Positions 19,174 to 28,430 of a stretch of DNA of 64,000 bases are shown one piece after another; the first letter of the stretch is position 1; each line of letters opens with the position of its first letter. This DNA comes from Bacteroidota bacterium. Its GTDB lineage: Bacteria; Bacteroidota; Bacteroidia; NS11-12g; UBA9320. The notes below the pieces were generated by a model. The model ran no database searches. It was not told the DNA's origin and saw only the letters and a list, made by a program, of their open reading frames with translations. Position numbers and translations under genes: made by a program. The stretch covers positions 62,001 through 126,000 of the forward strand of contig JABWCE010000008.1 in NCBI GenBank assembly GCA_013359235.1, written 5' to 3'.

Positions 19174-19207
19174 AAAAAGCCATCATTTGCAAATGATGGC
19201 TTTTTTT
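19174..19207. terminator. Bidirectional terminator between porV and lon
   Basis: A perfect palindrome with 16-nt arms, from AAAAAGCCATCATTTG to its reverse complement, is flanked by an A run and a T run on the two sides. It can therefore serve both convergent genes, porV (+) and lon (-). Confidence 0.9.
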
Positions 19208-19280
19208 ATTATTAGTATTTTTAGGTAATTTAATTGAAATTAAAATATCAATTTAATAAAAACAATCTGATAATTTAGAT

Positions 19281-21752
19281 TTATTGAGTTTTCTTTTCAG
19301 TTTCTGTAATTGATATATCAAAACTTATTGGATTGTCAACTTTTTCAGTGAGCAAAGCGATATCCAAAACTTGCAACATATTTTTCACATAATGAAATTT
19401 TAAATCTTTAGTGTACTCTTCACCAATATCATCAACATCTTTACTGTTGTTTTCACACATAATTATTTCATTTATGCCGGCTCGTTTAGCTGCAAGAATT
19501 TTTTCTTTAATACCACCTACAGGCAATACTTTTCCTCTAAGAGTAATTTCGCCTGTCATTGCAAGATTGGGTTTTATTTTTCTCTGTGTAAACCATGATG
19601 CAAGCGATGAAAGTATTGTAATACCAGCCGATGGACCATCTTTGGGAATTGCACCTGCCGGAAAATGTATATGAATATCGTACAAATCAAATACTTTTGG
19701 ATTAATTTCAAGATATTCGGCATTTGCTTTCAGATAAGTAAGGGCAGTAATTGCAGATTCTTTCATCACATCACCTAATTGGCCTGTGAGTGTAAGTTTT
19801 CCTGTTCCTCTTGTAGTTTTGCTTTCAACAAAAAGAATTTCTCCGCCTACCGAAGTCCATGCAAGACCTGCAACCACACCTGCATACGAATTATCCTGAT
19901 AAATTTCTTTTTCAATTTTTTGACGACCTAAAACTTTTTTTACAAAATTTTCATCAATTTTAATTTCATAATTTTCATTACCCACAATTTGTTTTGCTCT
20001 GTAACGAGCAAGAGAAGCAATTCTTTTTTCGAGAGTTCTTACACCTGATTCGCGTGTGTAATTTTCAATTATTACTTCTAATATTTTGTCTGTAATTTTA
20101 AATTGTTCAGGTTTTATACCATGTTCATTCAATTGTTTTTTTACCAAATGTTGTTTTGCAATGTTTACTTTTTCTTCAACAGTGTAACCATTTATTTCAA
20201 TTATTTCCATCCTGTCGAGCAAAGCGGGCTGTATGGTTTCGAGAGAATTTGCAGTAGCAATAAACATAACTTTTGAAAGGTCGAATTCATGTTCAACATA
20301 ATTGTCGTAAAAAGCAGTATTTTGCTCAGGGTCTAATATTTCTAACAAAGCTGATGATGGGTCGCCCCTAAAATCTCTACCTACTTTATCTACTTCATCT
20401 AAAACAAAAACAGGGTTTGCTGTACCAGCTTTTTTCAAAGCTTGAATTATTCTGCCAGGCATTGCTCCAATGTAAGTTTTGCGATGTCCTCTTAGTTCGG
20501 CTTCGTCGTGCAAACCGCCTAAAGACATTCTGGCATATTTTCTGCCAATTGATTGAGCAACACTTTTTCCAAGCGATGTTTTGCCAACGCCGGGCGGTCC
20601 GTAAAGACAAAGAATAGGACTTTTAAAATCGCCTTTTAGCTTTAATACAGCTAAATACTCAAGAATTCTCTCTTTTACTTTTTCAAGCCCAAAATGGTCG
20701 CGGTCTAAAATTTTTCTTGATTTTTTCAGGTCAATATTGTCTTTGCTGTATTCATTCCATGGGAGTTCTAAGAGCAATTCGCAATAATTAAAAGTAACTG
20801 AATAATCAGGGGCAGCCGGGTTGGTACGCATTAGTTTATCAAGTTCGTTATTGAATGAGGCTGCAATTTTTTCGTCCCATTTTTTCTTTTGACCTTTTAG
20901 TCGCAACTTTTCAATTTCTTTATCAGTAGAATCTTGACCTAACTCTGTTTGAATGGCACGCATCTGCTGTTGCAGAAAATATTCGCGTTGTTGCCTGTCT
21001 ATATCGGTTTTTGCTTTGTTTTGAATTTGATTTTTTAATTCCAAATGTTGAAGTTCTGTATTTAAAAAACCAAGTATCAAATTCGATTTCTCATCAAATG
21101 ATTGAGATGAAAGAATTGTTTGCTTTTCGCTTACAGATATTGTGAGATTTGAGGCAATAAAATTTATCAGAAAATTTGGATTTTCTATATTTTTTAATGC
21201 AAAATTAGCATCTGATGGTATATTTGGCGAAAGTTCAATTATTTTTGAAGCCATATCTTTAATAGTGGCAACAATTGCTTTTATTTCACGATTAATTTTT
21301 ACTTTAGCTTCTATAATTGGTTTGGTCTTACAGATCAGAAAAGGGGTTGTTTCTACAGCCAATTCTAATTCGATTTTTCTTTTTCCCTGAATAATAGCTG
21401 TTGTATTTCCATCAGGCATTTTAAACATTCTTAAAATAATTGCTTCTGTTCCTGTTTTGTACAAATCTTCATAAGATGGGTCATCGTTGTTAGGGTCAAT
21501 TTGCGAAGAAACTCCTATAATTTTGTCTTTCTTATATGTTTCTTTAATGAGTTTTACCGATTTATCCCTACCAACAGTTATTGGTATAACAACACCCGGA
21601 AACAATACTGTATTACGCAAAGGCAATACGGGCAGGTTTTTGGGTTCGGGATTATCATTTGTTTCATCTTCTTCGGGTGAAAAAATTGTAACATAATCTG
21701 CAGATTCTTGTTCTGCTTCAATTTCGTTCAAATCGTATATCTTATCCAGCAT
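19281..21752 (-). CDS. lon: ATP-dependent protease Lon
   Basis: Lon is the cytoplasmic AAA+ serine protease that degrades misfolded and regulatory proteins. The N-terminal substrate-binding domain begins at NLPVLPLRNTVLFPGVVIPI. The AAA+ module has Walker A GPPGVGKTSLGKSVA, Walker B PVFVLDEVDK and GDPSSALLEILDPEQN. The protease domain has the catalytic Ser in PKDGPSAGITI and the catalytic Lys in TLRGKVLPVGGIKEK. I chose the ATG at 21752 (823 aa). The longer frame to 21839 would add 29 atypical residues and run through the promoter at 21775-21805. Confidence 0.97.
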   Translation of the reverse strand: MLDKIYDLNEIEAEQESADYVTIFSPEEDETNDNPEPKNLPVLPLRNTVLFPGVVIPITVGRDKSVKLIKETYKKDKIIGVSSQIDPNNDDPSYEDLYKTGTEAIILRMFKMPDGNTTAIIQGKRKIELELAVETTPFLICKTKPIIEAKVKINREIKAIVATIKDMASKIIELSPNIPSDANFALKNIENPNFLINFIASNLTISVSEKQTILSSQSFDEKSNLILGFLNTELQHLELKNQIQNKAKTDIDRQQREYFLQQQMRAIQTELGQDSTDKEIEKLRLKGQKKKWDEKIAASFNNELDKLMRTNPAAPDYSVTFNYCELLLELPWNEYSKDNIDLKKSRKILDRDHFGLEKVKERILEYLAVLKLKGDFKSPILCLYGPPGVGKTSLGKSVAQSIGRKYARMSLGGLHDEAELRGHRKTYIGAMPGRIIQALKKAGTANPVFVLDEVDKVGRDFRGDPSSALLEILDPEQNTAFYDNYVEHEFDLSKVMFIATANSLETIQPALLDRMEIIEINGYTVEEKVNIAKQHLVKKQLNEHGIKPEQFKITDKILEVIIENYTRESGVRTLEKRIASLARYRAKQIVGNENYEIKIDENFVKKVLGRQKIEKEIYQDNSYAGVVAGLAWTSVGGEILFVESKTTRGTGKLTLTGQLGDVMKESAITALTYLKANAEYLEINPKVFDLYDIHIHFPAGAIPKDGPSAGITILSSLASWFTQRKIKPNLAMTGEITLRGKVLPVGGIKEKILAAKRAGINEIIMCENNSKDVDDIGEEYTKDLKFHYVKNMLQVLDIALLTEKVDNPISFDISITETEKKTQ

Positions 21753-21774
21753 TGTCAGCTTGTCAGTATTATTA

Positions 21775-21805
21775 CAAATATATTTTAACTCAACACTAAA
21801 TGCAA
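21775..21805 (-). promoter_or_regulatory. lon promoter
   Basis: Minus strand: a -33 TTG (21805-21803), a 20-nt spacer, then the -7 box TATATTTG (21782-21775), which is the Bacteroidota consensus layout. The lon ATG is 22 nt further on. This supports the shorter Lon start. Confidence 0.65.
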
Positions 21806-21853
21806 TTGACGTACCATAAGGAAAATAATAATAATCCAATTAAAAATTAAATC

Positions 21854-21884
21854 TTGTATATCTTTTTATTTCAGTTTAATTTTG
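21854..21884 (+). promoter_or_regulatory. Promoter of the lipoprotein gene
   Basis: A -33 TTG (21854-21856), a 20-nt spacer and a -7 TAATTTTG (21877-21884). The ATG at 21908 is 23 nt downstream. It is arranged back to back with the lon promoter. Confidence 0.6.
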
Positions 21885-21907
21885 CAAAAATATTTATTAA
21901 AAAAACT

Positions 21908-22771
21908 ATGAAATTAAAAAGAATTTTATTTTACTCAATTACTGTATTTGGTTTATTATTTTTATTGAATTCATGTGGAGATGGAGAATCTACCAATCCT
22001 GCTCCCGAAATTAATCTGATAGCCGAAGGGGGATCATTAACAGCAGATGTATCAATGGATGGAGATACAACTTTTAAAATTGTTTTCAGCGTAAGCGATG
22101 ATTCTAAAAAAATTAAAAAAGTAGAAGTAACATCTACCGTTGACGGAAGAGTAACTCCTCAATTCGATACAACTATCAATGAAACATACACCAAGATAAA
22201 GCTTACACGCCGTACTCTTGCCAGAAAAGCTACTGAAAAATGGACTATTACTGCAACTGACGACCAAGGAGAAAGTTCAAGCAAATCAATTAATATTACT
22301 ACTATAAGTGATAAAGCTGGCGATCCACTTATTTCTTATGATAAAGACGCTTTGAACAATCCATTGAGAGTTTACAATTTCTTAGGTACAAAAGCCGGAG
22401 CATTTGACCTTCTTGACGGAACACCTAAAGTATCTGGTGATAATAATGCCGAAAAAGATGTTCATGATTCTGTTACTACTTCAGAGCTTTCAAACTGGCC
22501 ACACAGATGGACAAGTAAAAATGGTACTTTATTTAAAAAAGTAACTTCTTATACTTATGATAATATTGTTAATACAGGTCAGTTAGACGCTGCTTGGGAT
22601 GCATCTGGTACTGCAACTAAATGGTTAGTTGTTAATGTTGGAGATTTGATAATTGCAAAACTGAGAGGTACAAATACAAAAGTATTATTAAAAATTACTG
22701 ATGTTGTTGTTACATCAGGAACTGGTGAAAATAATGACTATGTTCAATTCAATTTTAAGAAAAAACTTTAA
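21908..22771 (+). CDS. Lipoprotein of unknown function
   Basis: This 287-residue predicted lipoprotein has an N-terminal signal with the lipobox FLLNSC (Cys about 23). An Ig-like or cadherin-like beta domain follows (about 30-135), with PAPEINLIAEGG at the start and KWTITATDDQGESSSKSINI at its end. The C-terminal half (about 145-287) contains VYNFLGTKAGAFDLLDG and ends VQFNFKKKL. It resembles lipoproteins in Bacteroidota that combine an Ig-like stretch with a small beta domain, but no function is recognised. The ATG at 21908 was preferred over an upstream in-frame TTG or GTG-type extension because the lipoprotein signal starts there and the promoter precedes it. Confidence 0.75.
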   Translation: MKLKRILFYSITVFGLLFLLNSCGDGESTNPAPEINLIAEGGSLTADVSMDGDTTFKIVFSVSDDSKKIKKVEVTSTVDGRVTPQFDTTINETYTKIKLTRRTLARKATEKWTITATDDQGESSSKSINITTISDKAGDPLISYDKDALNNPLRVYNFLGTKAGAFDLLDGTPKVSGDNNAEKDVHDSVTTSELSNWPHRWTSKNGTLFKKVTSYTYDNIVNTGQLDAAWDASGTATKWLVVNVGDLIIAKLRGTNTKVLLKITDVVVTSGTGENNDYVQFNFKKKL

Positions 22772-22794
22772 GTTTTAAAATATTTAATAAAATG

Positions 22795-22819
22795 AGCCTC
22801 GCTTCGGCGGGGCTTTTTT
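22795..22819 (+). terminator. Rho-independent terminator after the lipoprotein gene
   Basis: An 8-bp stem (AGCCTCGC / GCGGGGCT, one G-T pair) is closed by a TTCG tetraloop and followed by a run of T. It ends the lipoprotein transcript. Its T run overlaps the putative pfkA -7 box. Confidence 0.9.
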
Positions 22820-22826
22820 ATTTTTG
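22819..22826 (+). promoter_or_regulatory. TAnnTTTG box immediately upstream of pfkA
   Basis: This reads TATTTTTG and ends 4 nt before the pfkA ATG, overlapping the T run of the preceding terminator. If used, the mRNA would be leaderless. It could also be a chance match inside a T-rich tail. Confidence 0.35.
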
Positions 22827-22830
22827 TATT

Positions 22831-23799
22831 ATGAAAAAAATAGCTGTATTTACCTCAGGTGGCGATTCGCCAGGTATGAATGCCTGCATTAGAGCAATTG
22901 TTAGAACTGCTGTTTTTAACAATATCGAAGTTTGTGGGATTATGCATGGATTTATGGGAATGATTGAAAATGATTTTATAAATCTTAATACCGAATCGGT
23001 AGCCAATATAATTCAAAGAGGAGGTACAATTCTAAAAACTTCGAGATCTGAAGAATTTAAAACAATTGAAGGACGGAAAAAAGCATATCAAAATTTGAAG
23101 ACAAACAATGTTCAGGGTTTGATTTGTATTGGAGGTGAAGGAACTTATACAGGAGCCGAAATTTTTTATAATGAATTTTCAATTCCATCAATTGGCATTC
23201 CTGGCACTATTGATAATGATATTTATGGGACTGATCATACGATTGGATACGATACTGCATTAAACACAGCAATTGAAGCAATTGATAAAATAAGGGATAC
23301 TGCTGATTCGCATAATAGGTTTTTTCTTGTAGAAGTGATGGGCAGAAGTACCGGGTTTATAGCTCTTGCAGTTGGTGTAGCCGGAGGTGCCGAATCTATA
23401 CTTATACCCGAAAATGCTGATGATGAGAGATTACTTATTGAAAAATTAAAAAATATTTACCGACGCAAAAAATCTTTTTCAATAATTGTTGTTGCCGAAG
23501 GTGAAAAGGGTGGTGCTGCTTATATAAAAGCCAAACTTAATAAAGAATTTCCCGAACTTGATATCAGAACAACAGTATTAGGTCATATACAAAGGGGAGG
23601 TAACCCTACTGCCAGAGATAGAATACTCGCTACACGCCTTGGAGTTTCGGCAGTTGAAAGACTTTTGAACGGAGGTAAAAATGAATGTGTAGGATTGATA
23701 AACAATAAAGTTTGTTTTACACCTTACAAAGATGCAATAAGTATTAAAAAACCTTTGCCTGAATATATTTATTCGCTTACTGATATGCTTTCGAGGTGA
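22831..23799 (+). CDS. pfkA: ATP-dependent 6-phosphofructokinase
   Basis: This 322-residue enzyme phosphorylates fructose-6-phosphate to fructose-1,6-bisphosphate in glycolysis. Visible motifs are FTSGGDSPGMNACIRA (ATP site, about 7-22), GGEGTYTGAE (about 101-110), the catalytic PGTIDNDI (Asp about 126-128) and EVMGRSTGF (about 167-175). LGHIQRGGNPTARDR holds fructose-6-phosphate residues. The Gly in GGEGT at the position that distinguishes ATP-PFK from PPi-PFK favours ATP. The ATG at 22831 was chosen, because the longer frame from 22792 runs back through the terminator hairpin. Confidence 0.96.
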   Translation: MKKIAVFTSGGDSPGMNACIRAIVRTAVFNNIEVCGIMHGFMGMIENDFINLNTESVANIIQRGGTILKTSRSEEFKTIEGRKKAYQNLKTNNVQGLICIGGEGTYTGAEIFYNEFSIPSIGIPGTIDNDIYGTDHTIGYDTALNTAIEAIDKIRDTADSHNRFFLVEVMGRSTGFIALAVGVAGGAESILIPENADDERLLIEKLKNIYRRKKSFSIIVVAEGEKGGAAYIKAKLNKEFPELDIRTTVLGHIQRGGNPTARDRILATRLGVSAVERLLNGGKNECVGLINNKVCFTPYKDAISIKKPLPEYIYSLTDMLSR

Positions 23800-23932
23800 T
23801 TTTTTTATAATAATAAAAATCATTGCCAATTTATGCAATTTAGCAGAAGTTTATTTATTTGAAGATAATAATTAGAAAGTATCAATAATGATTTATTTTG
23901 TATAATTACATTAGTTTGAATTTTCAACCAAA

Positions 23933-24372
23933 TTATTTTTGATTGCGGTTTTCTTTTAATTGTGCAAACAAATCAAAAGTCTGAATAAAGTCTTTTTTAT
24001 GATTTTGAGTAGAATTTGATATTTTTTTATTGTATGAAATTAAGCCGATACTCATTTTTTATCTTTCCGTTGTTGTCAAACCTGTCAAGTATCATCTGGT
24101 AATATTCTTTATGAATTTCACAATTTATAAAGTTTCTGTTTAAACTCTTGCAAAGTACAAGTTCACTTCCACTTCCGCCAAACAAAATAAAACAATCATC
24201 GTTTTCTTGAGTACATGATTTAATTAGCATTTCAACAAGAGACAAGGGAATTTGACAAGCATGAAATGTTTTATCCTTACTTTTTTCTTTGTTTTTATTT
24301 TCTGCATTGCAGCTAAAAGTTAAGATCAAAGGTATTTAAAAAAATATCTGAAATACTTATATTTTTTCCACT
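23933..24372 (-). pseudogene. Frameshifted C-terminal remnant of a DNA adenine/cytosine-N4 methyltransferase
   Basis: The main piece is a 100-codon frame (24027-24329, first possible start a TTG) with a strong methyltransferase C-terminal half. It has KTFHACQIPLSLVEMLIKS, then FGGSGSELVLCKSLNRNF (the FxGSGT-type SAM motif and helix) and INCEIHKEYYQMILDRF. The catalytic (D/N)PPY region is absent. Two short pieces in other frames look like flanking parts of the same gene: SGKNISISDIFLNTFDLNF (24316-24372) and a tail ending FIQTFDLFAQLKENRNQK (23933 to about 24020). The sulP 3' end lies only 38 nt upstream, so the N-terminal part is gone. The gene is most likely dead; a functional fragment is not excluded. 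Confidence 0.6.
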
Positions 24373-24410
24373 CTATTCAACAATTTGCAAATGGTTATTA
24401 ATCGACAGAA

Positions 24411-25694
24411 TTAGATATTATCAGCCAAATCATCCTCAACATCTTTTAGTTTTAAGAATTTTTTTGCTATAAAAAAAATGGCAGTTCCGCTAAATACGGC
24501 AAAATTCAAATCAATTAAGGCTGTAACAAGCATTGTATATAAAATTATCAATTGTTGCAGGTTTCTTTCTTTTTTCAAATACCATTTGTTTTTTAAATAA
24601 GAAATTAAAAATTCTTTCTCAAACACATCCCATCCTACTTTTAGCAAAACACCTATAAAAACTGCTTTTGTTATGTACGATACATAGTTTTTAAAAACTA
24701 TTAAAAGCAAAAAAGCTAAAATTCCGGTAGCTATGGGAGCAATTCGTGTTTTACCACCTTCTTTGTAAAGCAGTACTGACCTTATTGTAGCTTGTGCGCC
24801 GGGTATTCCCATTAATACTGCCGAAGCAATATTTGCCATTCCTTGCCCTACTAATTCTCTGTTATAATTTGATTGTGTTTTGGTAATTTTATCAATAATC
24901 AATGCTGTAAGCAATGAGTCAAGATAGCATAAAATCAGCAACTGTAAGGAATATGGCAATGCTTTTAAAATATATTTTAGTTTAAAAATTTCATCACCCG
25001 GTAAATATGATTTTAATAACTGGAAGAAACTTTTAAATGAAATTATATTGCTTGAAAGTTCTATTTTGTCAACATTTATATTTAAAAACTGGGTAAAAAT
25101 TGTCATAATCAAAATTGCAGCAAAAGTGAAAGGTATAAATTTTCTAACTTTTGGATGAATTGTAATTTTGGTTAAAAAAGGTACTATAAATATTAAAACC
25201 ACAGTAGATAAACATAGCGAAACATTTAGGTAGATATTACCTTTCAGCGAATTTTCAGCTTTCGAAAAAAACAATAAGTTAATTTGGTCTATCCATATAA
25301 GCAGAGCTATGCCACTCATGAAGCCGAGAATTATTAGTTTTGGAATGTATTTTATAAATTTTCCGGTTTTTAAAAATCCTGCAATAAGCAAAAGCAATCC
25401 TAAAATGATAAAAACAAGGGTAATAAATTGTTCGGCAATTATATTGTCTGAAAAATTTTTGTATGCAAATGCAACTACAACAGCAGATACGGCTGTCATT
25501 GGAGCAGTAGGACCAGAAACGCTTAATTTTGTTCCTCCAAAAATTCCTGTAAAAATAGGAATAATGGCAGCCGCTATCATACCGGCAAAAGCACCACGCC
25601 CCGACATTACTCCAAACGCTGCACCCAATGCCATAGCTGCAAAACTAACAGCTAATCCTGCAATGATATCAGAAATTAAATTGTGTTTTTTCAA
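24411..25694 (-). CDS. SulP (SLC26) family anion transporter without a STAS domain
   Basis: This 427-residue inner-membrane protein has about 11-12 hydrophobic helices. The SulP start is clear: DIIAGLAVSFAAMALGAAFG (about 9-28), then GGTKLSVSGPTAPMTAVSAV (about 54-73). A later family segment reads SNYNRELVGQGMANIASAVL then GIPGAQATIRSVL (about 275-310). Unlike most SulP transporters it ends right after the last helix, with no C-terminal STAS domain. The substrate is not readable from sequence. It begins 18 nt after the formate dehydrogenase alpha stop and is probably co-transcribed. That suggests transport of an anion linked to this enzyme, such as molybdate, formate, bicarbonate or sulfate. 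Confidence 0.85.
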   Translation of the reverse strand: MKKHNLISDIIAGLAVSFAAMALGAAFGVMSGRGAFAGMIAAAIIPIFTGIFGGTKLSVSGPTAPMTAVSAVVVAFAYKNFSDNIIAEQFITLVFIILGLLLLIAGFLKTGKFIKYIPKLIILGFMSGIALLIWIDQINLLFFSKAENSLKGNIYLNVSLCLSTVVLIFIVPFLTKITIHPKVRKFIPFTFAAILIMTIFTQFLNINVDKIELSSNIISFKSFFQLLKSYLPGDEIFKLKYILKALPYSLQLLILCYLDSLLTALIIDKITKTQSNYNRELVGQGMANIASAVLMGIPGAQATIRSVLLYKEGGKTRIAPIATGILAFLLLIVFKNYVSYITKAVFIGVLLKVGWDVFEKEFLISYLKNKWYLKKERNLQQLIILYTMLVTALIDLNFAVFSGTAIFFIAKKFLKLKDVEDDLADNI

Positions 25695-25712
25695 TAAATT
25701 TCAATCTGTAAA

Positions 25713-28430
25713 TCAAACATTTTGATAAACACCTTTACTTTTTCTGATATTTACAGACACAACTTTGTATTCAGGGCAAAGAGCTTCTGTATCGCTTATT
25801 TCTGAAGTGAGTACATTCATTTTTACAAGCGGAAAATGAAAAGTTGACGACAATATTCCAGGTTCAACCTCATCAGTAATGTGAGCTTTTACGTCAATTT
25901 TACCTCTTACGCTCATCACACAAACCATATCACCTTCGGCAATAAAATGTTTTTTAGCATCAACGGGATTTATAAGCAAAACATCGTCAGGTACTATTTG
26001 CGATATGTTTGTTCTTCTTGTCATTGTGCCGCTGTTGTAATGTTCAAGTTCGCGATTGGTAGTGAGTATATAAGGAAAATCTTTTTTATTTTCAGTAATT
26101 TCGGGTGATTCATGCCATGTTGCAGTTTGAAATTTGCCTTTTCCTCTTTTAAAAGTTTCTTTATGTAAAATTTTAGTATCAGAGCCATCGGGCATTACGG
26201 GCCATTGCTTGCCATTTATACCGAGTTCGTTCCATTTGACACCGGCAAAAAACGGAACAATTTTCGAAATTTCTTCGAGGGCGGTTTCGGGGTTGTAATC
26301 TGCTTGTTTGTAACCGAGTTTGTTTATTATATCAATTACAATTTGCCCGTCAGGCTTTGTGCCCTCAATTGGGTCAACAACGGCGTTCACCCTTTGAATT
26401 CGCCTTTCGCCATTTGTAAAAGTTCCGCTTTTTTCCAAAAACGACGAAGCAGGTAAAATAACATGAGCCATTTTTGCTGTTTCGGTCATAAAAATTTCGT
26501 TTACAACAAGCAATTCTAATTTTGAAAGTGCTTCAATCACAAAATTAGAGTTTGGGTCGGTTTGCACTACATCTTCGCCCATTAGTATCATGGCTTTCAG
26601 TTTTCCTTCAACCATTGCTTCAAACATTTCGGGGATTTTGTATCCAATTTTTTGTGATAGTTTTACTCCGTAAAATTCTTCATACAGATTGTGTATTTCA
26701 GGTTTTGTAAAATCGAGATAACCTGCCCCTTGATGTGGTTGGCATCCCATATCTGCCGCACCTTGTACATTGTTTTGTCCGCGAAGTGGATTTACTCCTA
26801 CTCCTTTTTTTCCAATATTTCCGGTTATCATTGCAAGGTCTGAAAGTAGCATTACTGAGTATGTTCCCTGTAAATGTTCAGTAACGCCAAGTCCGTGAAA
26901 AGACATGGCTTTTTCTGCCTTTGCATAAGCTATTGCAGCTTGTTTTACCAATTCTTTATTTACTCCGCTGATTTTTTCAAGTTCGTTAATATTTTGATTT
27001 AGTATATGATTTTTGAACTCATCATATCCTTCGGTACGGTTTTTAATAAATTCAATATCTTCAAGTCCTTCTTCAACAATGTAGTAAAGCATCATATTTA
27101 AAACGGCTACATTTGTTCCCGGTTTTAACTGTAAATGATATTTAGCATAACGGGCAAGTTCTGTTTTGCGTGGGTCTATCACTATCATTGGCTTTTTCAT
27201 TGCAAACTGCTTTAGTTTTGCTCCTGTTACGGGATGTGCATTTGTAGGATTGGCACCGGTTACAAGTATTAAATCGGTATTATTTATTTCATCAATTGAA
27301 TTTGTAGCAGCTCCGGTACCAAATGTACGTTGCATACCTGTTGCAGTGGGGCTATGGCATACTCTTGCACAACTGTCAATATTATTTGTACCTATTACAG
27401 CCCTGAAAAGCTTTTGCATGAAATAGTTTTCTTCGTTTGTGCATCTTGCTGACGAGATACCAGAAATGTAGTCGGGACCGTATTTGGATTTTATTTCATT
27501 AATTTTCTCAGCAATAAAGTCATAAGCTTCGTCCCATGTTGCTGGTGTTAGTTCGCCGTTTTTCCTTATCAGAGGTGTTTTTAGCCTATCGGGGTGGTTG
27601 TAAAAAGTAAAAGCAAATCGTCCTTTAATACATGTATGTCCATTGTTTACTTCGGCATCATAAGGTGCTTGTATTGATTTTACATTTCCGTTTGATACAG
27701 CTACATCGAGGTTGCAGCCTACTCCGCAATATGTGCAAACTGTTCTAACTTTTTTATCATATATTACAGATTTTGATTCAAAAACATCAGAAATTGCCGA
27801 AGTAGGGCAAGCCTGAGCACATGCTCCGCAGCTAACACAATCAGATTCGAAAAAATTATTATTATTACTTTTAATTATTTGACTATCAAAACCACGTCCG
27901 GCCATACTCAAAACCATTTCGCCCTGAACTTCATCGCAAGCTCTGATACACCTGAAACAATTTATACATTTTGCCAAATCAGATGTCATAAATGGATGAC
28001 TTAAATCTTTTTTTCGGTCAAAATGATTTTTTCCTTCGGGATAACGTACATCTCTTATACCTACTTTTGCTGCAACTGTCTGCAATTCGCAATTGTTGTT
28101 CACTTCGCAGGTTAAACAATCTAAAGGATGGTCGGTCAACACAAGTTCTACAATATTTTTTCTTATTTTATTAACTTTTTCGCTGTGGGTATAGATATAC
28201 GAACCTTCTATAACAGGAGTATGACACGAAGCTACTGTTTTGGTATTGCCATTTTTTTGCAATGCAACTTCAACAGTACAAACCCTGCACGAACCGAATG
28301 GTTCTAAGTTTTGAGCATCGCAAAGTGTAGGTATATAATCTTTCTCAAAATATTTGCGAACAAATGAAAGTATCATTTCTCCTTCCGAAAAATTAAAAGG
28401 AATATTATTTATAAATGCTGTTTTAATCAT
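25713..28430 (-). CDS. NAD-type formate dehydrogenase, alpha (molybdopterin) subunit
   Basis: This 905-residue iron-sulfur molybdo/tungsto-enzyme would oxidise formate to CO2 or run in reverse. From the N-terminus come a [2Fe-2S] site (Cys 37, 48, 51, 69), a NuoG-like His-Cys3 cluster (His101, Cys105, 108, 114), and two [4Fe-4S] motifs (Cys155-166 and 198-208). The catalytic domain has its own [4Fe-4S] (Cys232, 235, 239, 267). ARVCHSP (Cys358-His359) places a Cys metal ligand and the adjacent His of formate dehydrogenases; this is a Cys rather than Sec enzyme. The C-terminal MGD-binding domain starts near YILTTNRELEHYNSGTMTRR. It overlaps the beta gene by 8 nt. Confidence 0.92.
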   Translation of the reverse strand: MIKTAFINNIPFNFSEGEMILSFVRKYFEKDYIPTLCDAQNLEPFGSCRVCTVEVALQKNGNTKTVASCHTPVIEGSYIYTHSEKVNKIRKNIVELVLTDHPLDCLTCEVNNNCELQTVAAKVGIRDVRYPEGKNHFDRKKDLSHPFMTSDLAKCINCFRCIRACDEVQGEMVLSMAGRGFDSQIIKSNNNNFFESDCVSCGACAQACPTSAISDVFESKSVIYDKKVRTVCTYCGVGCNLDVAVSNGNVKSIQAPYDAEVNNGHTCIKGRFAFTFYNHPDRLKTPLIRKNGELTPATWDEAYDFIAEKINEIKSKYGPDYISGISSARCTNEENYFMQKLFRAVIGTNNIDSCARVCHSPTATGMQRTFGTGAATNSIDEINNTDLILVTGANPTNAHPVTGAKLKQFAMKKPMIVIDPRKTELARYAKYHLQLKPGTNVAVLNMMLYYIVEEGLEDIEFIKNRTEGYDEFKNHILNQNINELEKISGVNKELVKQAAIAYAKAEKAMSFHGLGVTEHLQGTYSVMLLSDLAMITGNIGKKGVGVNPLRGQNNVQGAADMGCQPHQGAGYLDFTKPEIHNLYEEFYGVKLSQKIGYKIPEMFEAMVEGKLKAMILMGEDVVQTDPNSNFVIEALSKLELLVVNEIFMTETAKMAHVILPASSFLEKSGTFTNGERRIQRVNAVVDPIEGTKPDGQIVIDIINKLGYKQADYNPETALEEISKIVPFFAGVKWNELGINGKQWPVMPDGSDTKILHKETFKRGKGKFQTATWHESPEITENKKDFPYILTTNRELEHYNSGTMTRRTNISQIVPDDVLLINPVDAKKHFIAEGDMVCVMSVRGKIDVKAHITDEVEPGILSSTFHFPLVKMNVLTSEISDTEALCPEYKVVSVNIRKSKGVYQNV

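Noticed and set aside
24027-24329. Intact small methyltransferase
   Set aside because: The catalytic motif is missing, the only start is a TTG just after a stop, and flanking pieces continue in other frames.
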